This document shows positions 52,706-59,605 of a stretch of DNA of 59,637 bases, one piece after another (the stretch's first letter is position 1; every line of letters begins with the position of its first letter). The translations under genes and the position numbers were made by a program. The stretch covers positions 1 through 59,637 of the forward strand of contig JAJTGQ010000057.1 in NCBI GenBank assembly GCA_021299455.1, given 5' to 3'. The notes beneath the pieces are model-generated. The model was not told the origin of the DNA and did no database searches. It saw nothing but the letters and a program-made list of their open reading frames with translations. This DNA comes from Flammeovirgaceae bacterium. GTDB lineage: Bacteria > Bacteroidota > Bacteroidia > Cytophagales > Cyclobacteriaceae.

Positions 52706-54508
52706 TTAAGCGAGTACCTCTTTGTTTTTTAAGTTGGTTAAATACTCGGGATCTAACAATGTTTTAGAACAGGCTGCCGCGTGCGGAAGTTCATAGCGAA
52801 AGAAAAACTTCATCGTGTGTATTTTCCCTTCGTAGAACTCGGCTGTTTGGCTAGCAAAGTTTCCTGTTTGGATGGCAATATGTGCGACCGTGGCTTGCTT
52901 GAGCCACTGCCAGGAGAGTACCACATAGCTTAGTTGTTCCATGAAAACGGTAGCATCGGCCAGATAGCGGTTGATGTCTCCCTGCTGCGCGAATTGGCTA
53001 AGATGTTTTAGCACCTCGCTTACTCGATTTAACTCAATCGCCAATTCAGTAGCATAGGATTTCAAAGAGCCATAAGTAGCTGCCTGCTTGATTACACTCT
53101 CTATGGAGTCCATCAGAACTTTTAATGCCTTGCCCTTTTCCATCACCACCTTTCGCCCCAATAAATCGATCGATTGAATGCCCGTGGTGCCTTCATACAG
53201 TGAGGTGATCTTAATATCGCGATAAAGTTGTTGCACCGGAAAGTCCATCGTAAACCCATAACCCCCCAATGTTTGAATTGCCAACGCAACAGCTCTACTG
53301 CCTTGTTCTGACGAATAGGTTTTTACAATAGGAGTAAGCAATTCCAATAACAAAAAGCTATTCTGTTTTTCTTCTCCTTCCGCTGCATGTGCAATATCAG
53401 AAAGTCGATTGCATTCCATGACCAACGAAAGCGCCCCTTCGATAATCGCTTTTTGGGTAAGCAACATTCGCTGTACATCCGGATGGTTAACGATCAGGGT
53501 AGGGGGTTTCAGCGGATCTTTTTCATTGGCTAATCTTCCTTGAGGCCTTTCATTGGCATATTGCAAAGAAGCCTGGTAAGCAGCCATAGCGGTTGAGGCA
53601 GCACCTAGTCCTACACTGATTCGTGCTTCATTCATCATTTGAAACATATAACCTAAGCCTTTGTGTGGTTCGCCAACTAACCAGCCACGGCATTGATCTT
53701 TGTCGCCAAAAACCAAGTGAGTAGTACAATAACCTCGCTGCCCCATCTTTTGGAAATCGCCAGCACAGAAAACATCATTGGGAGACGGTGACCCATTTTC
53801 CTCCGGCCAATATTTTGGAATAATAAATAGCGAAATGCCTTTTACGCCTGGAGGTGCACCTTCTATCCGTGCCAAAGTTAAGTGAACGAAGTTATCGCAG
53901 GCTTCATGCTGACCTCCGGAGATAAATATCTTTTGTCCTTTAATTTTGTAGAAGCCATCATTCATTGGCTTTGCGCTGGTTGTAATATCAGTCAACGAAC
54001 TTCCTGCCTGGGGTTCGGTCAATGCCATCGTGCCCTGCCAATCGCCAGCAAATATTTTTGGAACAAACTTCTTCACTTGTTCATTCGTTCCGAAGCTGGT
54101 AATAAGCGCGGCTGCACCAGCTGATAAACTAAAATAGCCCTGACTACTGTTGTTTGCCGACATGAAAATGTGCTGAGCTGCATTGAAGATCATCATAGGC
54201 AATTGCATGCCACCAAATTCAAATTTGGAACCACCGCCAATCCAGCCATTCTCTGCAGCTTGCTTGATGATCGTTTTTAGTTGTGGATGCGTTTTCACTC
54301 CACCATTACCATCATATTGAGCGGGCTCTGCATCCATCGCTTTGAAATAGGGAGCCATATCGCGATCTGCCAAGAGCTTTGCGGATTCTATCATCATCCA
54401 CGCTTCTTCCCAGTTTAAATGAGAAAAGTGAGGAAGCGCAAATACATCTTTAACATGGTGAACTTCTTGAAGAAGAAATTTGGTGTGTTCTATGCTCGTG
54501 TATCGCAT
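52706..54508 (-). CDS. Acyl-CoA dehydrogenase (long form, 600 aa)
   Basis: FAD enzyme forming trans-2-enoyl-CoA. Length about 600 places it in the large subgroup with a C-terminal extension after the standard fold. The flavin segment is MALTEPQAGSSLTDITTSAK and KIFISGGQHEACDNFVHLTL follows; the catalytic-Glu region is ITSLYEGTTGIQSIDLLGRK. The substrate chain length is unknown. Neighbours provide a hydratase domain, an SDR and a thiolase, completing a beta-oxidation cycle. Separated from the SDR gene by a heptad-repeat spacer. Confidence 0.94.
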   Translation of the reverse strand: MRYTSIEHTKFLLQEVHHVKDVFALPHFSHLNWEEAWMMIESAKLLADRDMAPYFKAMDAEPAQYDGNGGVKTHPQLKTIIKQAAENGWIGGGSKFEFGGMQLPMMIFNAAQHIFMSANNSSQGYFSLSAGAAALITSFGTNEQVKKFVPKIFAGDWQGTMALTEPQAGSSLTDITTSAKPMNDGFYKIKGQKIFISGGQHEACDNFVHLTLARIEGAPPGVKGISLFIIPKYWPEENGSPSPNDVFCAGDFQKMGQRGYCTTHLVFGDKDQCRGWLVGEPHKGLGYMFQMMNEARISVGLGAASTAMAAYQASLQYANERPQGRLANEKDPLKPPTLIVNHPDVQRMLLTQKAIIEGALSLVMECNRLSDIAHAAEGEEKQNSFLLLELLTPIVKTYSSEQGSRAVALAIQTLGGYGFTMDFPVQQLYRDIKITSLYEGTTGIQSIDLLGRKVVMEKGKALKVLMDSIESVIKQAATYGSLKSYATELAIELNRVSEVLKHLSQFAQQGDINRYLADATVFMEQLSYVVLSWQWLKQATVAHIAIQTGNFASQTAEFYEGKIHTMKFFFRYELPHAAACSKTLLDPEYLTNLKNKEVLA

Positions 54509-54510
54509 AC

Positions 54511-54570
54511 TTTTGAATGTTGAATTTTAAATTTGGAATCTTGAATTTAGAATTTTGAATCTTGAATTAT
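54511..54570. repeat. Heptad-periodic spacer repeat (TTGAATT type, 8 units)
   Basis: Reads TTGAATG, TTGAATT, TTAAATT, TGGAATC, TTGAATT, TAGAATT, TTGAATC, TTGAATT on the plus strand between the acyl-CoA dehydrogenase and SDR genes (both minus). The unit resembles the array at 35101-35143 and has the same plus-strand orientation although the genes there run the other way. Confidence 0.7.
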
Positions 54571-55304
54571 CTTGCGGCTCCACCATCTATTGTCAGGCAA
54601 ATGCCGCTGACAAAAGATGCTTCATCGGAAGCCAGGTAAAGATACCCATTTGCAATATCTTCAGGAAGACCCCATTTGCCAACTGGAATATGTGCAAGGC
54701 TTTGTTTACGGACTTCTTCCGGCATCGCATCGGTCATCGCAGTTTGAATAAAACCAGGGGCAATGCAGTTGGCAGTAATTCCGAAACGCCCCAATTCTAA
54801 TGCCCATACTTTGGTCATACCGATAATAGCTGACTTTGTTGCCACGTAGTTGGTTTGACCATAGTTGCCTCGGATAGCTACATTAGAGGAGGCAGATACA
54901 ATACGCCCGTAATTTTGTTCTTTCATGATCGGCACCACTGCCTGCGTACAATTTAACACGCCTGTTAGATTCACAGAGATTACATCGTCCCATTCTTGCT
55001 TGGACATTTTTAGCAATGTTCGATCTTTGGTGATGCCAGCGTTGTTGATCAGAATGTCAATTCGCCCAAACTGTTTATGTGCGTCACTCACACCCTGAAG
55101 CACCTGTTCTTGATCAGCTACTGAAATCTTTGAGAAGATTGCTTCGTATCCTTGCTTCTTTAGATCCTCTACAACCGTTTTGCCTTTTTCCGAAAGATCC
55201 CAAAGGATAATTTTGGCTCCTTCTCTCGCAAAGCGTTGTGCAGTGGCCAGGCCAATACCGTTCGCGCCACCGGTGATTAATGCAACTTTATTTTTTAGTC
55301 TCAT
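54567..55304 (-). CDS. Short-chain dehydrogenase (3-oxoacyl reductase, FabG-like)
   Basis: A 245-residue NAD(P)-dependent SDR. Cofactor motif TGGANGIGLATA (11-22), NNAG at 87-90, catalytic Ser139/140 (VSASSN), Tyr153 and Lys157 (NYVATKSAIIG), and the C-terminal GFIQTAMTDAMPEE. It resembles 3-oxoacyl-(ACP/CoA) reductases with (R)-stereospecificity, matching the MaoC-type hydratase fused in the next gene upstream in transcription. Likely handles (R)-3-hydroxyacyl-CoA. Confidence 0.93.
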   Translation of the reverse strand: MRLKNKVALITGGANGIGLATAQRFAREGAKIILWDLSEKGKTVVEDLKKQGYEAIFSKISVADQEQVLQGVSDAHKQFGRIDILINNAGITKDRTLLKMSKQEWDDVISVNLTGVLNCTQAVVPIMKEQNYGRIVSASSNVAIRGNYGQTNYVATKSAIIGMTKVWALELGRFGITANCIAPGFIQTAMTDAMPEEVRKQSLAHIPVGKWGLPEDIANGYLYLASDEASFVSGICLTIDGGAAR

Positions 55305-55340
55305 CGATGAAATTTTAAATATTGAATGTTAAATTTTGAA
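55305..55340. repeat. Heptad-periodic spacer repeat (TTTTAAA/TATTGAA type)
   Basis: Plus-strand reading GATGAAA, TTTTAAA, TATTGAA, TGTTAAA, TTTTGAA fills the short spacer between the SDR gene and the MDR-MaoC fusion gene. Degenerate, but with the same 7-base period. Confidence 0.5.
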
Positions 55341-56843
55341 TCAATACAACGCTGTCAATAACTCCCCCACGTAGGCTGGTTTTTCTTCACCTTCAATTTG
55401 TATCGTGCATTCCACGAAAAGCTTGATTCCATTATTGGGCATATCCTCGACATTCACAATTTTTCCGGTCATGCGGATTCGACTACCTGATTTTACGGCA
55501 ACCGGAAAGCGGGCTTTGTTGAGCCCATAGTTGATAGCAGTAGTAGCGCCTTCAATTTCAATTAATTCATAAAAGAATTTAGCCGCCAATGACATAGTCA
55601 AATAGCCATGAGCAATGGTCTTGCCTCCAGGCATTTGTGCTTTGGCACGTTCCACATCCACATGTATCCATTGATTGTCTTGTGTGGCGTGAGCAAACTC
55701 GTTGATTATCTCCTGGGTCATCATAAACCATTCGGTCACCGCAAGCGATTGGCCAATATATTTTTTGATGTCAGCCAACTTGATCTTTAGTGGTTTGGCA
55801 ATAATTTGATTTGCCTTTCTTTCTTTCACCGAATCCACTTTTGGAACGGGGACATCTTCTGTCCAGGTTCTTACTTTCACTACTGCTTTCCCAATTACCT
55901 TTCGGTTCATTAAGTCTGCTAGTGCTTGAGGGGCTTCATCCAATGAATAGACTTTGTGAATATGTTGTTTGATTTTGCCTGACTTCATCCAGGATAAAAG
56001 TTCACCCAAATTCTGCAGACTTTGTTGTGGTTCACGCTCTGCAAAACTTCCCCAGAAAACGCCCATGATGGAGCATCCTTTTAACAAAGGTAAATTCGCA
56101 GGAAACTGAGGAATCTCTCCGGTGGTGAAGCCGACCACTAGGTACCTCCCTTTCCAGGCAATTGAACGCAGCGCTTGCTCGGCCAACTTTCCGCCAACAG
56201 CATCGTAGATCACATCAACGCCTTTCTCTTGAGTGATTTCCTTTAGTCGGCTACGCAGATCCTCTTCCGAATAGTTGATGAGGTGATCGGCACCTTTTTC
56301 TTTGCAGGTATTCAATTTCTCTTTGGAAGAAGCCGCAGCGATCACGGTGGCGCCCATTACCTTTCCTAATTCAATAGCTGCTAAACCAACACCACCGGCC
56401 GCGCCTAATACCAATAAAGTTTCTCCGGATTTTAGCTGTGCACGATCTTTTAAAGCATGATAAGAAGTGCCATACGTGTAAAGGGTGCATGCTCCATTGA
56501 TGAAGTCCATTCCCGCTGGCATGGGAAACACACGATTTGCCTTAACGACCACTTGCTCTGCAAAACCGCCCCAGCCACAAAGCGCGACCACTCGATCACC
56601 TGTTTTTAAATGTTTTACTTTTTCACCAACAGCTTCAATTACTCCCGAAACTTCTCCACCGGGAGAAAAAGGCAGATCCGGTTTGAATTGATATTTATTT
56701 TGAATGATAAGCAGATCTGGGAAGTTGACGCCACAAGCAAAAACGTTGATAACGACTTCATCTGGCTTTGCAAAAGGAGGGGAGATTTCTTCGATCACCA
56801 ATGTTTCAGGAAGACCAAATGCTTTACAAACGACTGCCTTCAT
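55341..56843 (-). CDS. Fusion of MDR-type quinone/enoyl reductase and MaoC-type (R)-hydratase
   Basis: A 500-residue two-domain protein. Residues 1-325 form a medium-chain dehydrogenase/reductase (NADPH:quinone- or enoyl-reductase-like) with CGVNFPDLLIIQNKY, the nucleotide motif LVLGAAGGVGLAAIELG, and no zinc ligands seen. After a linker (about 326-345), residues 345-500 form a MaoC-like hot-dog domain: TQEIINEFAHATQDNQWIHV with catalytic Asp/His, then GKTIAHGYLTMSLAAKFF. Single continuous frame without a frameshift. Encoded with acyl-CoA genes, it may hydrate (and reduce) enoyl-CoA, giving (R)-3-hydroxyacyl-CoA for the SDR. Confidence 0.9.
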   Translation of the reverse strand: MKAVVCKAFGLPETLVIEEISPPFAKPDEVVINVFACGVNFPDLLIIQNKYQFKPDLPFSPGGEVSGVIEAVGEKVKHLKTGDRVVALCGWGGFAEQVVVKANRVFPMPAGMDFINGACTLYTYGTSYHALKDRAQLKSGETLLVLGAAGGVGLAAIELGKVMGATVIAAASSKEKLNTCKEKGADHLINYSEEDLRSRLKEITQEKGVDVIYDAVGGKLAEQALRSIAWKGRYLVVGFTTGEIPQFPANLPLLKGCSIMGVFWGSFAEREPQQSLQNLGELLSWMKSGKIKQHIHKVYSLDEAPQALADLMNRKVIGKAVVKVRTWTEDVPVPKVDSVKERKANQIIAKPLKIKLADIKKYIGQSLAVTEWFMMTQEIINEFAHATQDNQWIHVDVERAKAQMPGGKTIAHGYLTMSLAAKFFYELIEIEGATTAINYGLNKARFPVAVKSGSRIRMTGKIVNVEDMPNNGIKLFVECTIQIEGEEKPAYVGELLTALY

Positions 56844-56875
56844 TGCATAACATTTCTAGTTCGACTTTATTTTAC

Positions 56876-56905
56876 TGCTAAATCGTAAATCGTAATTCCA
56901 AACTC
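56876..56905. repeat. Heptad-periodic spacer repeat (AAATCGT type)
   Basis: Plus strand reads AAATCGT, AAATCGT, AATTCCA, AACTCGT in the spacer between the BatC-like and fusion genes. The first two units are exact; the rest degenerate. Confidence 0.5.
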
Positions 56906-56916
56906 GTAGTTTTTTT

Positions 56917-57798
56917 CTACCAATCCGGTTTGCCTTTGTCTTTGGGCTTGGTGGCTTTGCGTTTGTTTTGTTGCAAGTACTGTACCTCCTGATTTTTCAT
57001 TGCCTCTAAAATCATCTTCGCTTTTTCTTCGCTCATCTGCATCTCTTTCAATTTCTCAGATACAGAGGGAGGGATATCTTTCTTGTCTTTGTTCTTCTCT
57101 TGTTCCTCTTTTTCCTTTTGTTCTTTCTCTTTTTGCTCCTTCTCCTTTTGATCTTTCGGGTCTTTCTCTTTTTGATCCTTCTTGTCCTGGTCTTTTTTCT
57201 CCTGATCTTTCTTTTCCTGGTCTTTTTTCTCCTGGTCTTTCTTTTCCTGATCCTTTTTCTCTTGATCCTTTTTATCGTCTTTATTCTGATCTTTTTGATC
57301 CTTCTTTTGATCGTCTTTTTTATCCTGATCTTTCTGATCTTTATTCTTCTGTTGATCTTGTTTCTTTTTCTCTTCGAGTTTTTTCTTTACGATTTCATAA
57401 TTATACCTGGCTTCATCGTTTTCGGGCGCAGCTTTTAAGGCTTGCTTAAAATAATTAAGCGATTCTTCCAATTTTTCCTGGTTATTGGCCATCACACCTA
57501 GTTGCTGATTGGCAACTGAACTGATTTTCTTGTTTGCGCTTTGCGTTAATCGCTGATAGTTGTTGAGTGCTCCTGTGGTGTCATTGGCTTGAAAGTAAGC
57601 GCTGGCAAGGTTTGCGCGGACTTCATCTTCGTTCACGCCCAGTGAATCGATCAAATACGTATACTTTTTGATCGCTGTTGTAAAATCGCCAGCCAAAAAT
57701 GCTTTCTTCGCTTCTGCTTTGGCTGAGTTTATCTTACCGATTTTATCGAGGTCGGTGAATAGGAGGGATGCGAGCAAAAAGAGAAGGGCGGTTTTCAT
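56917..57798 (-). CDS. TPR protein with long Lys/Asp/Gln-rich tract (BatC-like)
   Basis: A 293-residue protein with an N-terminal signal (TALLFLLASLLFTDL) and two to three TPR units in residues 25-140 (for example YFQANDTTGALNNYQRLTQ and LEESLNYFKQALKAAPENDE). The rest, about residues 145-240, is a low-complexity charged tract built of KKDQEKKDQ-like repeats, likely helical and polar. It ends in a short helix-rich region (EEKAKMILEAMKNQEVQYLQ). It follows the VWA gene by 41 bases, matching the BatB-BatC order of Bacteroides-type aerotolerance operons. Function in those operons is still unclear. Confidence 0.88.
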   Translation of the reverse strand: MKTALLFLLASLLFTDLDKIGKINSAKAEAKKAFLAGDFTTAIKKYTYLIDSLGVNEDEVRANLASAYFQANDTTGALNNYQRLTQSANKKISSVANQQLGVMANNQEKLEESLNYFKQALKAAPENDEARYNYEIVKKKLEEKKKQDQQKNKDQKDQDKKDDQKKDQKDQNKDDKKDQEKKDQEKKDQEKKDQEKKDQEKKDQDKKDQKEKDPKDQKEKEQKEKEQKEKEEQEKNKDKKDIPPSVSEKLKEMQMSEEKAKMILEAMKNQEVQYLQQNKRKATKPKDKGKPDW

Positions 57799-57839
57799 CT
57801 GTTACGATTTTCTTCTGATAGGTCGAATTGACGCCAATG

Positions 57840-58808
57840 TCATATACTAACTGTTCTAAGACTAATAAGCAGATCTAAAACAAGCAATACTAACGCTGCC
57901 AATAGAAAGTAAAAATAGCGATTGGCCGATACATCAATCATTCGGGCATCTCGCAATTCGCCTTCTATTTTTCCGATCGTGCTGATCAAGCGACTCACGT
58001 CATTCTTGGAATCATTGATTTCAAAATACTGGCCGTTTGTTTTGCTGGCTAATGCTTTTAACGAGCTCGCATTCAGTTTTGATACAACAGGATTTCCACT
58101 TTGATCTGTTTTGTAGCCCCGTCCCGATTCAATCTGACTGCCGCGCTCCGTGCCCACGCCCAGGGTAAACAATTTGATTCGATTATCCTCTACTTCCCGA
58201 GCCATTTCGTCCGTTTCTTCCCCAAAGTCTTCACCATCACTGATGAGAATAATCACTTTTGATTTTTGCTGCGCGCTGGTGCCCTCTTGTTCGGTTAATT
58301 TCTTTAGTGCCATTTTTAAGGGCGGAGAGAAGTCCGTGCCGCTGGCTGGCACCAGACTCGTATTCATGGTTTCAATAAAAAGGTTCAAGGCATTTTGGTC
58401 GTACGTGAGCGGGCATTGCATAAATGCTTCCGATGAAAAGATAATCACACCCACACGATCTGAGCTGAAGGCATCCACGATCTTTTTCATTTCAAATTTG
58501 ATCTTTTCCAGCCGGGTAGGCTGAATGTCAAACGCATCCATCGACTTAGACAAGTCCACGCAAATCATGATATCTTTTCCGACCGACTTGATCTCCTTTT
58601 TAGATCCACCAAAAGAGGGACCCAAAAAAGAGATGATGAGGAGTGCAAAAAAGCAGGTTCTAAAAAACAGCTTGATGAAAACTGTTTTATAAGGAGTTGA
58701 TAGCCTACGACTAATCCTGATGATTTTTAATAGGTAGAGAGCATAGAAGACCACAAATAGCCCAATCAGCAGCAACTCCACCCACCCAAATTCACGGAAC
58801 CATACCAT
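57840..58808 (-). CDS. batB: Membrane-anchored VWA protein (BatB-like)
   Basis: A 322-residue von Willebrand factor A protein. Start chosen at the ATG at 58808 (MVWFREFGW); a longer frame to 59033 would run through GIY-YIG-related sequence in another frame and is not real. Two N-terminal helices (WVELLLIGLFVVFYALYLL and LFFRTCFFALLIISFLG) precede the VWA domain with MIDAS motif MICVDLSKSMDA and ASGTDFSPP, and one C-terminal helix (FYFLLAALVLLVLDLLI) follows. BatB-type proteins sit with BatA, BatC, BatD and MoxR; only BatB and BatC are here, because the upstream side is occupied by the GIY-YIG/tRNA region. Confidence 0.9.
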   Translation of the reverse strand: MVWFREFGWVELLLIGLFVVFYALYLLKIIRISRRLSTPYKTVFIKLFFRTCFFALLIISFLGPSFGGSKKEIKSVGKDIMICVDLSKSMDAFDIQPTRLEKIKFEMKKIVDAFSSDRVGVIIFSSEAFMQCPLTYDQNALNLFIETMNTSLVPASGTDFSPPLKMALKKLTEQEGTSAQQKSKVIILISDGEDFGEETDEMAREVEDNRIKLFTLGVGTERGSQIESGRGYKTDQSGNPVVSKLNASSLKALASKTNGQYFEINDSKNDVSRLISTIGKIEGELRDARMIDVSANRYFYFLLAALVLLVLDLLISLRTVSI

Positions 58809-58810
58809 CG

Positions 58811-59164
58811 TCAAAGAGAATAAGAACAAAAATAAAAAAGCCTTGCGACTTGCAAAGCTTTTAGTGTCAGATGGCAACCCGGGCGTGTCAGGGGAGGAAC
58901 TGACGACCTTGGCGCCCAAGCGCCACGCGATAAATCTTCGAGAAAGCGTTTTGCTCCTCTTTTTTTTATTTTGGTTTCCAGATTCATGGCCTCCGCCTGC
59001 GAAGGCACTTGCGTTTGCCAAATCACTTCCCAAGGAATTCCGTTTCGAATGGATTTGGTTTCGCCACTGTTGTGTTCGAGCAATCTGTTTTGAAGATACT
59101 GAGTTGACCCGGTATAATATTTCTGAATTGAATTGCTGATTAGGATATAGACAGTGAAAAGCAT
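58811..59164 (-). CDS. GIY-YIG nuclease-domain protein, copy B (stop lost, C-terminal extension)
   Basis: A 117-residue GIY-YIG protein; the first 82 residues are 91% identical to copy A. Motifs: TVYILISNSIQKYYTGST (GIY/YIG), NRLLEHN with the catalytic Arg, ETKIKKR with the metal-binding Glu. Copy A stops after LSRGA (TAG); here the codon is TGG, so translation runs 35 residues on through a tRNA-Pro-like remnant before a stop just upstream of batB. The ATG at 59164 is preferred over the upstream ATG at 59209, because family members start immediately before this strand. Role unknown; such small proteins are frequent next to tRNA genes in Bacteroidota. Confidence 0.82.
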   Translation of the reverse strand: MLFTVYILISNSIQKYYTGSTQYLQNRLLEHNSGETKSIRNGIPWEVIWQTQVPSQAEAMNLETKIKKRGAKRFLEDLSRGAWAPRSSVPPLTRPGCHLTLKALQVARLFYFCSYSL

Positions 59165-59208
59165 AAAAAAGCCCCGCAACCTGCGGGGCTTTTTTGTCGG
59201 GGTGGCCA
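58897..59208. repeat. tRNA-linked GIY-YIG repeat unit, copy B
   Basis: One of two tandem, roughly 330-base units (other copy at 59227-59542). Each contains a T-arm-like tRNA-Pro piece (GAACTGACGACC), a GIY-YIG reading frame (minus strand), a terminator hairpin and a stretch matching the 3-prime end of tRNA-Pro (GTCGGGGTGGCCA). The unit is shifted 330-335 bases relative to copy A. Confidence 0.8.
59166..59195. terminator. Bidirectional terminator between the GIY-YIG copies
   Basis: Stem GCCCCGCA (59171-59178) / TGCGGGGC (59182-59189), loop of 3 bases, flanked by an A run on the left and a T run on the right, so it can stop transcription in both directions. It is a near copy of the terminator behind the intact tRNA-Pro gene at 59502-59528. 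Confidence 0.75.
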
Positions 59209-59245
59209 CCCCGAAAGCTTTCGGGGGAACTGATGACCTTGGCGC

Positions 59246-59494
59246 CTAAGCGCCACGCGATAGATCTTCGAGAAAACGTTTAGCGCCTCTTTTTTTGATT
59301 TTTGTTTCGAGTTGCATGGCCTCCGCCCGCGAAGGCAGTTGGGTTTGCCAAATTACTTCCCAAGGAATTCCGTTTCGAATGGATTTGGTTTCGGCACTGT
59401 TGTGTTCAAGCAATCTGTTTTGAAGATCCTGAGTCGACCCGGTGTAATATTTTTGAATTGAATTGCTGAATAGGATGTAAACAGTGAAATGCAT
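59246..59494 (-). CDS. GIY-YIG nuclease-domain protein, copy A
   Basis: An 82-residue GIY-YIG endonuclease-like protein: TVYILFSNSIQKYYTGST, NRLLEHN, ETKIKKRG, ending LSRGA and TAG. Start at the ATG at 59494 (MHFTVYILF); the frame continues to 59572 only by running backwards through the terminator and tRNA gene. Seven substitutions separate it from copy B. The terminal codons (LSRGA) overlap a tRNA-derived piece, so the gene end seems to have been fixed by the tRNA fragment. Possible roles: DNA repair, a small selfish endonuclease, or a cryptic element. Confidence 0.85.
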   Translation of the reverse strand: MHFTVYILFSNSIQKYYTGSTQDLQNRLLEHNSAETKSIRNGIPWEVIWQTQLPSRAEAMQLETKIKKRGAKRFLEDLSRGA

Positions 59495-59501
59495 AGAAAA
59501 A

Positions 59502-59528
59502 AAAAGCCCCGCAATCTGCGGGGCTTTT
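59502..59528. terminator. Terminator after tRNA-Pro
   Basis: Stem GCCCCGCA (59506-59513) / TGCGGGGC (59517-59524) with loop ATC and flanking A/T tracts, immediately 3-prime of tRNA-Pro on the minus strand and just upstream of GIY-YIG copy A. Confidence 0.75.
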
Positions 59529-59531
59529 AAG

Positions 59532-59605
59532 TCGGGGTGGCCAGATTCGAACTGACGACCTCTTGGTCCCAAACCAAGCGCGATACCGGGCTACGCTACA
59601 CCCCG
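59532..59605 (-). tRNA. tRNA-Pro (anticodon UGG)
   Basis: A 74-base cloverleaf on the minus strand. Acceptor stem CGGGGTG pairs with CACCCCG; the anticodon arm CTTGG-TTTGGGA-CCAAG gives anticodon TGG; the T arm carries TTCGAAT. The discriminator is A; CCA is not encoded. D-stem pairing is weak at one position (GCGT against TCGC), but the overall structure is intact. Its 3-prime half is partially repeated downstream of each GIY-YIG gene. Confidence 0.95.

Larger units (their letters stand above)
59227..59542. repeat. tRNA-linked GIY-YIG repeat unit, copy A
   Basis: Second of two tandem units. Its right end coincides with the real tRNA-Pro 3-prime end. Its left end (GAACTGATGACCTTGGCG) resembles the same tRNA's T-arm/anticodon region with the anticodon arm altered. 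This gives a tRNA fragment, GIY-YIG gene, terminator and tRNA arrangement. Confidence 0.8.

Noticed and set aside
57000-57449. Plus-strand frames rich in Leu/Phe opposite the BatC-like gene, looking like membrane proteins
   Set aside because: They are the complement of the Lys/Asp/Gln simple-sequence tract; the apparent transmembrane character is an artefact.
58809-59033. 75-residue N-terminal extension of the batB frame
   Set aside because: It reads GIY-YIG-unit DNA in a different frame from the GIY-YIG protein and has no BatB-like content; the ATG at 58808 fits the family.
59227-59260. Second tRNA gene in the left part of GIY-YIG unit copy A
   Set aside because: Only the T-arm side resembles tRNA-Pro; acceptor 5-prime strand and D arm are absent and the anticodon arm is altered, so it is a fragment and not a functional tRNA.
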